A stretch of 64,000 bases of DNA from Sporofaciens musculi (GTDB taxonomy: Bacteria > Bacillota > Clostridia > Lachnospirales > Lachnospiraceae). Where the stretch lies: assembly GCF_009830285.1 (NCBI RefSeq), contig NZ_WUQX01000001.1, positions 1 to 64,000 of the forward strand. Direction: 5' to 3'. Under the pieces are notes generated by a model. The model worked only from the letters and a program-made list of their open reading frames with translations. It was not told where the DNA came from and did not search any database. Both the position numbers and the translations under genes were made by a program. This document shows, piece after piece, positions 1 to 9,494 of the stretch (position 1 is its first letter; each line of letters begins with the position of its first letter).

Positions 1-725
1 TCAGACGATGTCCATCCATCTCCGGGAAGAATTAATAAAGTAATCAACACGCCATTCTTTTTGCATAGAAGTCTGGCTCTGCTTCTAATACTCTCAAGAA
101 ATTCCCATGCTTCCCGTCATTATTGAAGGGCCACAGATTAGTGTATCCTGTCGAAAAAGAGAACTGAGATTTGCCTTGGTCAGCAGAATCGAATCCTCTG
201 CAAGAATACTCTGGTCTTGTTGAACCTGTCGCCCAGTTTGTCAATATCTGATACTTTGAATACTGTTTTGGTGTACTTCTGCAACAATCTTCTAAATCAA
301 TGTAGAATTTGAAATAAGAGCTTATCTCCACACTGGGCGATACCTGTAGCAACGCCGTCTTTGTTTGTCAGCGCCTTATCCGGCTGGATGGCCTCCCTGG
401 AACTCCCTGTTGATACCAACCACAGAATGTACACGGATCACAATGTGCATCTTATTGAAATTCGTAATGATAAACAGATCTCTGTCCTTCTTATCTCCAC
501 ATTCTCCTGTCAGGTATTTAGGAAGATTAATCACCGTCAGCGTCTCTCTTGGCTTAAAGATCCCTTCAACAGCATCGTGGGAATGTGGGATTGGCTTAAC
601 TTTATCCGCCATCATAATCTCCAGCACCTTTGCCACATTAATTCCATACAACTCACCGAATATGGTAAACTGCATAACTTCAATTTCATTTGTTCAGATT
701 CCAATAAAATTTCTGTATTAGCCAT
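1..725 (-). pseudogene. cheV: CheV-like chemotaxis coupling protein (CheW domain plus receiver), broken, runs off the window
   Basis: CheV couples chemoreceptors to CheA through a CheW-like domain and carries a phosphorylatable receiver domain. The start is the ATG at 723-725 with GGAG just upstream. The CheW part is readable at 376-675 (GELYGINVAKVLEIMMADKV, PHSHDAVEGIFKPRETLTVI). Downstream, other frames give CDKALTNKDGVATGIAQCGDK-like sequence near 320-370, and GYTNL, FNNDGK and PDFYAKRMAC in 44-352. At the window edge the MDGHR block of a receiver is recognisable. At least three single-base shifts are needed to read it through; the first, a missing G after codon 10, separates the natural start from the CheW frame. 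This is last in the operon after cheD. Either a decayed gene or a stretch of poor sequence. Confidence 0.7.
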
Positions 726-786
726 ACACTCACTCCTTTACATTCTATGTATATCTATCGACGCAATATTCATCCGAAATAAGAGC

Positions 787-1267
787 TAAAGCATCTTCTC
801 CGGCTTTCCTGCTGACCGGACGTATACATTCCCCGTAGTCACATCCAAAAGCATGGTTCTCGCATAATTTGCCCCGACATCTTCACTGGTAAACGTAACC
901 CCTCAGCCATCAATATCCTTTTCACATTCTGTGCATTTCTCTCGCCGATATTCCCAAGACCTCCATTGCCCTTCATCTCGAACATCTTGGCTCCACCTGC
1001 AATCTTGCATACCATCCGCGATTTTGACCCCCCAAACGCAGTAAGTTTGCGAAGTGTCTCACGGATACCTGTATCCATGAACTTAAATACATTTCCATCC
1101 TTCGCACCGCTCTTTTCAGGAAGCATAATATGAAGAAGCGCTCCTAGCTTAATCATCGGATCATAAAAAGAAACACCGATGCAAGACCCCAATGCATACG
1201 TAATCAGTATGCCCTCCTGTCTCGTCATCTTCATATCAGCAATTCCAACTGATATCTTCTTCTCCAT
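787..1267 (-). pseudogene. cheD: CheD chemoreceptor glutamine deamidase, frameshifted near the C-terminus
   Basis: CheD deamidates glutamines on methyl-accepting chemotaxis proteins and partners with CheC. The N-terminal 128 residues are intact and contain the catalytic set T23, C29 (ALGSC) and H46 (LLHIML), with the same spacing as the characterised Thr-Cys-His triad of the family. The open frame ends at 839, but a shift near 890 restores a typical end (SEDVGANYARTMLLDVTTGN, then VYVRSAGKPEKML) with a stop at 787. The start ATG at 1267 follows AGGAG by about 11 nt and overlaps the end of cheC. One base is missing; the catalytic part is complete, so a sequencing error is as likely as inactivation. 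Confidence 0.75.
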
Positions 1268-1897
1268 CTATCATTCCACTCCTAGTTTTCATAAGAACAT
1301 TTAAAGACTCTACATCAGGCAGAAGCAGCATATTACTATTTAATGCTTTTCCGTCTATTTTGAATTTGCCAGTTATCATCATAATAATCCTGTCTGGATT
1401 TGCCCCATCATCGCGATTGGCACGCTCATAATTCCACCTAACATATTCACGGCAAGCTGCGGAACTGACAGTTCTACACTCATATTCACCAGGAAGCCAT
1501 TGCAGTAATATAGGATGAAATAACTATATTACCAATCTCCCATGAGAACAGACGAATCAATCTCCTCTAATTCAAAGAAATCTTCCTTCGTCTTACCCAG
1601 CATTCTCAAAAAGATTTCATCAGAAAATTCTTTCGTCAGAATGAACAGCATGATACCGCCCAATTCTCCCGACATCTCAACTAATATAGCCGCGACCACT
1701 TCCTCCGGATCTCCACATTGACCAGCGCCTCATTAAAATCCAGAATCTCCACTTTGGGAAGGGACATGTTCACCTTCGCATTTATCATACTGGATAGGGC
1801 TGTTGCGGCGTTACCGCCGCCAATACTGCCGATTTCCTTCAAATAATAATCTCAGCTCATAGTTCATTTCTTCATATGTTTTATCCCCATAATCCAC
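1236..1897 (-). pseudogene. cheC: CheC CheY-P phosphatase, multiply frameshifted
   Basis: No long open frame covers this stretch, but translating the minus strand in shifting frames gives a continuous CheC protein. It opens with a GTG at 1895-1897 just after the flgG stop, then KEIGSIGGGNAATALSSMI, a second phosphatase-type motif region near 1545-1570 (SVLMEIGNIVISSYI after correction), and LAVNMLGGIMSVPIAMMG. It ends LNVLMKTRSGMIDGEEDISW with a TGA at 1236, overlapping the first codons of cheD. CheC removes phosphate from CheY and binds CheD. At least four indels are needed. The E-N phosphatase motifs are recognisable, so loss of function is not obvious beyond the indels. Confidence 0.65.
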
Positions 1898-1900
1898 TCT

Positions 1901-2611
1901 CTATCCCCTTAATGTATTAACCGTGCCCACAATCTCATCGGATGTCTGAACCATCTTCAAGGCATAGGAATACGCTCTCTGCGCCTCAATAATGCGGGTA
2001 AAATCATCAGAAACACTTGCGCCTGACATCTCCAATGCATGATCCACCACTTTTGCACCTGGCATCAAAAACGGCTGCCCGTTCTTTACAGACGGCACAT
2101 ATTCGTTATCTCCGACACTTAACATCCCGTCCATTATGTTGAAGCCGTAGACTCCAATCTGCCCGCTTAGCTCCCCGTCAATAATCTGAATTGGGTTACT
2201 GTTCTGGTCCAGAACAAAGTTCCCTTTATCGTTCACGAGATAGAATTCATCTCCGCGCTTTGACATACTGAAATGTCCGTTCCTTGTATATGTAATCTCA
2301 TTGGTAATCGGACTTCTCATCATGAAAAATCCGGAATCAACGATTGCATAATCGAAATCTCCCTGTGTCGTTACCAGTCCCTTAGGACTGAAATCCGTCT
2401 TCGTCTGTTCTACAAGGATTCCTGTCCCCGCTTTCATCGGGGTATCGTCCCCGTTATAGTTATTCAGATTATAATACATCAGATCCGAAAATACCGGCGT
2501 TTTTGCTTTATAACCATAGTTATTCACATTTGCAAGGTTGTTGGCAACTACATCCAGCTTGCGCTGTTCCTCCATTGCTCCTCTTGCAGCAGTATAAAAT
2601 GATGTGTACAT
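1901..2611 (-). CDS. flgG: Flagellar hook-basal body rod protein, FlgG-type
   Basis: A 236-residue axial (rod/hook family) protein exported through the flagellar type III apparatus. The N-terminus shows the family signature (LDVVANNLANVNNYGYK, residues 19-35). The C-terminus has the matching coiled segment EAQRAYSYALKMVQTSDEIV followed by GTVNTLRG, as in distal rod proteins. It follows a second rod gene of the same family at 2,684-3,430. Assigning FlgG here and FlgF to the neighbour rests on order and on this C-terminus; many Clostridia annotate both as FlgG. No defect is seen. Confidence 0.8.
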   Translation of the reverse strand: MYTSFYTAARGAMEEQRKLDVVANNLANVNNYGYKAKTPVFSDLMYYNLNNYNGDDTPMKAGTGILVEQTKTDFSPKGLVTTQGDFDYAIVDSGFFMMRSPITNEITYTRNGHFSMSKRGDEFYLVNDKGNFVLDQNSNPIQIIDGELSGQIGVYGFNIMDGMLSVGDNEYVPSVKNGQPFLMPGAKVVDHALEMSGASVSDDFTRIIEAQRAYSYALKMVQTSDEIVGTVNTLRG

Positions 2612-2683
2612 ATGCCTCTCCTCTCTGTCCTGCGTGTCAAACCGCCATATACAGCCTGTAGCTGGTCATCTGTTAGCTGCGCC

Positions 2684-3430
2684 CTACGTTGCAGAACCTA
2701 TTGTAACCATCTTTGCTTCCAACTGATCATAAATCTTAAGAATCTGAGCCGAGCTCTGCAGAATTCTCTGACTGCTGATCATCCGTGTCATCTCCTCCGC
2801 CATGGAAACATTGGAGTCCTCCAGATATCTCTGTGTAACTGTGGTTCCACCGTCTGCCGCCTGAGGCTGTGCATTGGCTCTGAACACGCTTCCGCTAATC
2901 TTGGTCAACTGACCGTAATCCGCAAAATCTACAATCTGCAGCGTTCCGAAAAACTGATTTCCCTCCTCGCTGAAGATATTTCCCTGTTTATCGATAATGA
3001 TATTATCTGTAGTCAGACGAATGGCTCCATTGGTCCCCTGCACCCTTCCGATTCCCGGCAGGGTTAAGTATCCCTCATTATCCAGGTTAAATGAACCGTC
3101 CCTCGTATATACAGGCCCTTCGCCGGTATCAATAACGAAGAAGCCATTGCCGGTCAGTCCCACGTCCAGAGCATCTCCTGTCTCCCGAATACCTCCTTCT
3201 GTATAGTCCGTTACCCTCTCGTCCGCGATGTTCATCCGTGATACCATACCTACTGCAGTCTTACCATCCCTGTCATATCGGTAGATCATCTCGTCCCGGA
3301 AGGTACTCTGCATGATTCTGTCCATCTTATATCCCGGAGTGGATACATTCGTCATATTGTTGCTGACGACATTCAGATTACGGTTCTGTGTGATCATATT
3401 AGAAGTTAGATCATAATACCCTTGAAACAT
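2684..3430 (-). CDS. flgF: Flagellar rod protein, FlgF/FlgG family
   Basis: A 248-residue flagellar rod protein with the N-terminal axial signature LNVVSNNMTNVSTPGYKMD (residues 19-37) and the central TGNGFFVID block that precedes the variable domain. The C-terminal helix is SNVSMAEEMTRMISSQRIL. Axial proteins of this family form the rod through which flagellin is exported. Its start overlaps the last codons of fliA (3,411-4,222), so the two are probably translationally coupled. Which of the two rod genes is FlgF and which FlgG is not settled by sequence alone. Confidence 0.75.
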   Translation of the reverse strand: MFQGYYDLTSNMITQNRNLNVVSNNMTNVSTPGYKMDRIMQSTFRDEMIYRYDRDGKTAVGMVSRMNIADERVTDYTEGGIRETGDALDVGLTGNGFFVIDTGEGPVYTRDGSFNLDNEGYLTLPGIGRVQGTNGAIRLTTDNIIIDKQGNIFSEEGNQFFGTLQIVDFADYGQLTKISGSVFRANAQPQAADGGTTVTQRYLEDSNVSMAEEMTRMISSQRILQSSAQILKIYDQLEAKMVTIGSAT

Positions 3431-4222
3431 TCCTGCTCTCCTTTTCTTCGTTAAATCTCTCCATGTGTTTCCTTAGTTTCTTTATTGCATTCGTATGAAT
3501 CTGAGAGACACGCGGCTCACTGACACTCAGCACATCCGCAATCTGTCTCATATTCAATTCATCTATATAGTATAGTGAGATCACAAGCTGCTCATTCTCC
3601 TTGAGCGTACCGACCCCTTCCGCCAGAACCTGCGTAAGCTCCTTCTTAAGAAACTTACTCTCTGGCTGCTCACTTTTATCCCCCTGCGGCAGCGTCACTC
3701 CAACCTCATTCCCCTGTGCCTCCGCCAATACCATATCCAGTGAAAGAATGTTAAACAGTGATGCCTTGCGCATCGTCTCCTGATACTTCTCAGGGGTAAT
3801 GTTCAGATAGTCTGTCACCTCCTGTACAGAAGGATAATACCCAAGTTTATTATATAACGTTGTGACCGCTTCTTCAATATCTCTAGTGCTCTTTCTTGTA
3901 CTTCTTGGCACCCAATCCTGCTTTCTGGCAAGATCAATAATCATTCCTTTGATTCTTTTGGAAATAAATGTCTCGAATTTTACATTTTTATCCATATCAA
4001 ACTTATCAATGGAGGACATAATCGCAATAACGCCCTCGCTGATGATATCATCTACCTGAGAAAACTCATATAAATATCCCGCATTTGAAGCGCAATGCTT
4101 CTTCACAAGATAGATATAGCGCATAACGATCTCCTGCTTTACTTCCAGGCTGCCCGTCTCTTTATACAGTTTTAAAAAAGATCTTCGTTCGTTTTGTCTT
4201 TATACCGTTCCTGCGTGTTCAT
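3411..4222 (-). CDS. fliA: Flagellar sigma factor FliA (sigma-28/sigma-D), one frameshift near the N-terminus
   Basis: RNA polymerase sigma factor for late flagellar genes. Region 2 is seen in SQVDDIISEGVIAIMSSIDK and RIKGMIIDLARKQDWVPRS; region 3 in the YYPSVQEV helix; region 4.2 in MRQIADVLSVSEPRVSQIH. The longest clean frame begins at 4,124. The natural start is probably the ATG at 4,220-4,222, preceded by CGGAG, giving MNTQERYKDKTNEDLF. The frame breaks at a T6A4 run near 4,175-4,185 and resumes as KLYKETGSLEVKQEIVMRYI. That one-base homopolymer difference is most simply a sequencing error. It lies directly after flhA; flhF, flhG, cheA, cheB and cheW, often placed here in relatives, are absent. 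Confidence 0.9.
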
Positions 4223-4246
4223 ATTGCACTCCGTTAAATTTTTGTT

Positions 4247-6330
4247 CTACATCGCTATATTGCCAACTGCCTGTATCTGGATATTGTTGCTGATCTCATT
4301 AAACGACAGCACATACACATCTGGGAAGAATTGCTCTATCAGACGGTAGACATGGATTCTTACCACCTGACTTGTCAGAATAATTGGCGTCTGGCCAAGC
4401 TCCTGAAATTTCTTTACTTCCTCAGACATCTGTGTAATCACATTCTGCATCACATCCGGACTAAGCGCTAAGTATACGCCATGGTCGCCGTTTGTTAAGC
4501 TGGTAATAATATTTTTCTCCAGCTCGGCATCCAATGTCACGACTCTCATGCTGTTGCCCTCGCAGAATCTTCTGGTAATCGTACGTTTCAGCGCAACACG
4601 AATATTCTCCGTAATGGAATCCAAATCCCGCACCGTCATGGAAGAATCTACAATGGTCTCCATGATCGTCTCCATATCCTTAATTGGAATACCTTCTTTC
4701 AGCAGATTCGTCAAAATCTTCTGGAAGTTACCGTAAGAGATCAAATTCGGGATTAATTCGTCTACAAGCCCTGGCGACTGCTTCTTCATATTGTCAATCA
4801 GACGTACAACCTCCTGACGGTTCAAAAGCTCATGAGCATGCTTCTTCACAGTCTCTGACAAATGTGTCAGCATAACAGACAACGGATCAATAACCGTATA
4901 TCCATAGATCTCAGCCATTTCTTTCTTATCCACGGTAATCCATTTACTAGGAATACCATATGCAGGCTCAATGGTATCTATTCCATCGATCTCCTTCTCA
5001 AGATTCGGCGGCTCTAAGGCAAGGTAGTAGTCTACCAAAATCTCTCCTTTCGCAACTTCCTCTCCCTTAATCTTAATAACATACTGGTTCGTGTTCAGGC
5101 TTGAGCTGTCACGCAGCCTGATGGACGGAATGACAAGTCCCATCTCCTGTGCATACTGACGCCGGAAAATTACGATACGGTCGATCATCCTTCCGCCGCT
5201 TGCCTCGTCTACGAGAGGAATCAGGCTGTACCCAAACTCCATCTCGATTGGCTCCACTGAGATCAAAGAATATACGCTGTTGATATCTTTGAAATTTTCT
5301 TCATCCTCCATTATATTCATCGGATCAGCTTCCGCAACCCCCGGACTGCCCATAGCCATTGGTCCCTGTTCCGGAACCGCTGCAAACGACTGCATACGAC
5401 GAAGGAGGTAAAAACCACCAAGCATCATTATAAGAGCAATCACTGAAAGCTGGAGCTTTGGCATCCCCGGAACTGCAATCAAAATAGCAAGAACGCCGCC
5501 TGCAATCATAATTGACCTTGGCTGTGCTGAGAACTGTCTTGTCACATCAATGTTCAGACTGTCTTCCGCAACCGCACGGGTTACAATCATACCGGTCGCC
5601 GTTGAGATAAGGAGTGCTGGTATCTGCGATACCAGACCGTCGCCAATGGTCGCAATGGAATATACTTGAAGTACTTCCGCAAATCCCATACCGCCCTGTA
5701 CCATACCGATGATACAGCCGCCCAGGAAATTGACTGCCGTAATGATCAGGGACATGGTTGCATCTCCCTTAACAATCTTCGTAGCACCATCCATGGAGCC
5801 ATAAAAGTCAGCTTCCTTCTGAATCTTGTAACGCCGCTCCTTCGCCTCATCCTCTGCGATAAGTCCGCTTCCCAAGTCAGCGTCAATCGCCATCTGCTTA
5901 CCAGGCATAGCGTCCAACGTGAATCTCGCCGCTACCTCAGCTACACGCTCCGCGCCCTTAGTAATAACAAGGAACTGTACTAATACAATAATCAGGAAGA
6001 TAACAACTCCGACAACCACATTTCCCTGGAGAACAAAGTCACCCATGGATTTGATTACCTGTCCCGCCGTACCTGAATTACTAAGGATACTTCTCGTGGA
6101 AGATATATTGATTCCGATACGGTATAAGGTTGTGATAAGAAGCAAAGAGAGGGGAAAATAGAAAATTCCAGCGCCTCTTTGATATTCATACTGATCAAAA
6201 GGATAATCAGCGATACCGCAATATTCAAAATAATCATAACGTCCAGAAAAAACGGACTTAACGGTATAATCAACAGCAGAACAATCATGACTACGATCAA
6301 TGATACCGCATTATTTAATATATTTTTCAT
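4247..6330 (-). CDS. flhA: Flagellar export gate protein FlhA, frameshifted near residue 60
   Basis: The large export-gate protein of the flagellar type III secretion apparatus. The N-terminal membrane part starts at 6,330 (MKNILNNAVSLIVVMIVLLL). The remainder reads from about 6,145 and includes STRSILSNSGTAGQVIKSMG, further membrane segments and the FHIPEP-type region around GGMGFAEVLQVYSIATIGDG. The cytoplasmic C-terminal domain follows (about residue 330 on). A one-base shift near 6,150-6,160 splits the frame; joined, the protein is about 690 residues, normal for FlhA. The start overlaps the flhB stop as ATGA. Confidence 0.9.
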
Positions 6331-7393
6331 CCTCTACACCAACTTTTATTCATTCGGAATACCTCAACCAGTATCTCCGCTACCACTCCATAATACTCTG
6401 CTGGAATCTGTCCTCCAAGCGGAGTCGAAGCATAGATTCCCCTTGCAAGGGGCTTATTTTCAATCACCGTGACATTGCTGTTCTCTGCAATCTCTACGAT
6501 CTTAAGAGCAATATAATCCTGGCCTTTTGCCACGACGACAGGGGCATTGTCATGGTCTATATCATATCGAAGCGCAACTGCAAAATGCGTAGGGTTTCGG
6601 ATAATAACATCTGCATCCGGAACTGCCTGCATCATTCTGCTCCTGGCCATGCTCTGCTGGAGACTCTTAATCTTACCCTTGACCTTAGGATCTCCTTCCA
6701 TCTGTTTGTATTCTTCCTTGACTTCCTCTTTGGACATCTTAATATCTTTTTCATATTTCCATCTCTGGAAGAAAAAGTCAAAACCCGCAACAGCTGCAAA
6801 AATCATCCCTATCCTTAAAACCATGCTTATAATCTCATTCAGAACATACGTAGCAACGCTAATAGTATTAATATCCATCATCTGCGCAATTACTACAAGC
6901 TGCTCCTTCAAAATCCTATATATAACTACTGCCAGAACAATAATCTTTAGAAGCGATTTAAGCACTTCCACAAGCTGTCTCGTAGAAAACAGATTTTTAA
7001 TACCTTTTATCGGATTAAGCTTACTAAGTTTAAATTTTAACGGCTTCTTAGTAAAAAGGAACCGTGTCTGTATTCCAGTGGTAAGCACGCCAATAGCCAG
7101 ACTAATTACACCAATTGGAAAATACACCATGCCAACGTTTCCACCGCTTTCATACCTACAAGCTGTAGATTACCAAGAGAAAGCTCATTGATATCTGCAA
7201 CCGAGGAGATCTGAAAGATTAAACTCTCCCGAAGTCTGCGGTAAATAGTTGGAAAAAATAATTTTATACAATAGAAACACCCTACAAGCGAAGCGACCGC
7301 GATAACGTCCTTACTTACAGGAACATTACCTTCCTTACGTTGGTCGTTTCGCTTCTTAGGTGTGGCTTTTTCGGTTTTTTCATCTGACGCCAA
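6327..7393 (-). CDS. flhB: Flagellar export apparatus switch protein FlhB, one frameshift
   Basis: FlhB sits in the membrane next to FlhA and switches export from rod/hook to filament substrates after autocleavage. The N-terminal part (EKTEKATPKKRNDQRKEGNV, first membrane helix) runs from 7,393. The part from about 7,130 holds three more membrane helices, and the cleavage motif NPTH is encoded near 6,588-6,596. The two frames differ by one base near 7,120. The start codon is TTG at 7,393, preceded by AAGGAAG. Length when joined is about 355 residues, as expected. It overlaps flhA by 4 nt. Confidence 0.9.
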
Positions 7394-7408
7394 AGGTGTT
7401 CACTTCCT

Positions 7409-8173
7409 TTATAAAAATGTCAGTATTCCCTGGACCGTCTTCATCATCGTTGTCATGATCTTCTCGATGAATTCGCCTGCAGGCGCATATAGAAGCGCCA
7501 AAGGCCCAGACCAACAATTAATTTCATCTGAATATTAATTACAAATATACTAATCTGCGGCACGACTTTATTCAGGATTCCAACTCCCATCTCCACAAGA
7601 AACTCTGCGGCAATCATGGGTAACGCAAGCTTCACTCCCATGCTCACACATTCCAGAAAGATATCAATAATTTTCAGCGCAAGTCCCTGGGTAAGCACAA
7701 TTCCGCCATATGGCACGATTTCTGCCGAAGTCAGCAAAATTTTCATCAGCGCCAGGTGACCGTCTACTGCGAAAAAGCATAATCAACCATGCCTGATACA
7801 CACTACCTGTTATAGGCATCTGTGCATTACTCTGGGGATCATACACTGTAGCCATAGACAAACCAATCTGATAGTCTATAATATATCCTGCAAAACTAAC
7901 AATAAAAAAAAACAAGTGCATGACATATCCTAACACATATCCTGCCGCAAATTCTTTGATCAGAAGGAATCCGAACTCAATCGTACTCACAATCTCTACC
8001 GCCTCTTCCATCGAGGCCGAATATACCATCATCGTTAAGATAAAAATAAATCCTCCCTTAACTCTAATCGGTATATTATTTCTTCCCAATATCGGATTCA
8101 TTAAGATAAACCCTGACATTCGCATCATAATCAGCGAAAATAAGGTAAGCTGTGCGGTATTATCTATCGACAT
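7409..8173 (-). CDS. fliR: Flagellar export protein FliR, two frameshifts
   Basis: Membrane component of the flagellar type III export gate. From 8,173 the frame gives MSIDNTAQLTLFSLIMMRMS and several hydrophobic helices (LLIKEFAAGYVLGYVMHLFF, QIGLSMATVYDPQSNAQMP). Near 7,760 it shifts to the frame carrying LVEMGVGILNKVVPQISIFV. A second shift near 7,490 restores a natural end (YAPAGEFIEKIMTTMMKTVQ, then GILTFL) with a TAA at 7,409-7,411. Corrected length is about 255 residues, as for FliR. It lies between fliQ and flhB in the conserved order. Confidence 0.85.
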
Positions 8174-8189
8174 GTCATCACTCCTCGCA

Positions 8190-8450
8190 TCAGCCTTGTA
8201 TCATCCGAAAGATCTTCGTGGTAAAATCCTGTAATGACTCTAACATAGAACTGCCGGAAAAGACAAGTATGACACCTATTACCAATAATTTCGGCACAAA
8301 TGTAATCGTCTGTTCATGAATCTGCGTCGCTGCCTGTATGATGGAGATCAAGATGCCTACCAGCATACTGATCACCAACATTGGACCTGCCAGTTGGATA
8401 ATCAGTATGAATACCTCATACATCAGGTCCGCCACTTCTCCATTCGTCAT
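8190..8450 (-). CDS. fliQ: Flagellar export protein FliQ
   Basis: An 86-residue protein with two membrane helices (about residues 12-36 and 50-72), the usual size and shape of FliQ in the export gate core with FliP and FliR. The helix-1 to loop sequence (AGPMLVISMLVGILISIIQA, ATQIHEQTITFVPKLL) is characteristic. It sits between fliP and fliR. Intact. Confidence 0.9.
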   Translation of the reverse strand: MTNGEVADLMYEVFILIIQLAGPMLVISMLVGILISIIQAATQIHEQTITFVPKLLVIGVILVFSGSSMLESLQDFTTKIFRMIQG

Positions 8451-8467
8451 CTATATACTCCTTCCCG

Positions 8468-9124
8468 TCATCGGAAACTATTGACAATCGTGGAAAACAG
8501 AAGCTCCCATCCATTTACAGTTACGAATAACAGCAGCTTGAACGGCATTGAGATCATCGCCGGAGGCAGCATCATCATACCCATAGACATAAGGGTAGAT
8601 GAAACCACGATATCGATCAAAAGAAATGGAATGTATAACAAAAATCCTGCAGTAAATCCTCTTTTCAACTCACTCGTCATGAAGGATGGGATTACCACTG
8701 TCATAGGAAGATCTACTCTGTTTTCTGTTTCCTCCACCCCCGACATATCCACAAATAGCTTAAGTGAACTCTCCTCCGTATTCGTCAGCATAAATTCCTT
8801 CAGTGGAACCTGAGCGCGGGAAATGGCTTCTTCCTGAGTAATCTCCTGGTTCTTATATGGCGTATAAGCTTCTGTATTGATCTGCTTAATGACCGGATCC
8901 ATAATAAATAAAGTCAAAAAGATTGCAATTCCGACTAATACCATATTTGGCGGCGTTTGTTGGACACCCATCGCATTTCTCAAAAAAGAGAGAATGATTA
9001 CTGTTCTTGCAAAAGACGTCACCATGATTAAAAGAGAGGGCAGAAGTGATATGACTGTCAACATCAGCAGGATATCCAGTGTAGGAACCTGATTGCCATT
9101 CACATTGATTAATGAATCGTACAC
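8468..9124 (-). CDS. fliP: Flagellar export protein FliP
   Basis: FliP forms the central channel of the export gate. The 218-residue product has the signature SFARTVIILSFLRNAMGVQQ (residues 37-56) and TSELKRGFTAGFLLYIPFLL near residue 160, followed by PPAMISMPFKLLLFVTVNGW. It is shorter than proteobacterial FliP, because it lacks the cleaved signal peptide region. The start is a GTG at 9,122-9,124 that overlaps the fliO stop as TAGTG; the ribosome site AGGAGGT lies inside the end of fliO, indicating coupling. Confidence 0.92.
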   Translation of the reverse strand: MYDSLINVNGNQVPTLDILLMLTVISLLPSLLIMVTSFARTVIILSFLRNAMGVQQTPPNMVLVGIAIFLTLFIMDPVIKQINTEAYTPYKNQEITQEEAISRAQVPLKEFMLTNTEESSLKLFVDMSGVEETENRVDLPMTVVIPSFMTSELKRGFTAGFLLYIPFLLIDIVVSSTLMSMGMMMLPPAMISMPFKLLLFVTVNGWELLFSTIVNSFR

Positions 9125-9474
9125 TAATTTCTACCTCCTCTTTTCGTTATGTCACCCAGTTTATCCATCATCGATTTAAAGTCTGGTATCTTCCCAGCTC
9201 CTTCTTCTCCATCCGGCTCCAAAGGAAACAGATCCTCATCCGAAATCTCGGACAGGAGACTGACCTGGCCTGACGTGACACCAACGAGCAGATATTTTCC
9301 ACCCACCTGCACAATCGCAATGTGTCTGTCCTGGCCAAGGGTGATCTGATCGATCAGGCGCATATAACGAGAACTGCCGTTTCTGCCCAGCCCTTTGCCT
9401 ATGTATTTGCTGGCCAAATAACTCAGATATATAATCACTATTACCGCAACAAAGGTGGCAATCACTCTCCACAT
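9124..9474 (-). CDS. fliO: Flagellar biosynthesis protein FliO
   Basis: A 116-residue protein with one N-terminal membrane helix (residues 3-23) and a cytoplasmic domain containing QDRHIAIVQVGGKYLLVGVT, the recognisable FliO/FliZ core. FliO helps FliP assemble. Position between fliY and fliP fits. The acidic stretch EEGAGKIPDFKSMMDKL precedes a basic tail. Intact. Confidence 0.85.
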   Translation of the reverse strand: MWRVIATFVAVIVIIYLSYLASKYIGKGLGRNGSSRYMRLIDQITLGQDRHIAIVQVGGKYLLVGVTSGQVSLLSEISDEDLFPLEPDGEEGAGKIPDFKSMMDKLGDITKRGGRN

Positions 9475-9494
9475 ATCTTTCCTTCCCTACTCTC

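Noticed and set aside
361..789. Plus-strand open frames of 118-142 codons at the window start
   Set aside because: They lie opposite the recognisable cheV CheW domain and have no ribosome site or family resemblance.
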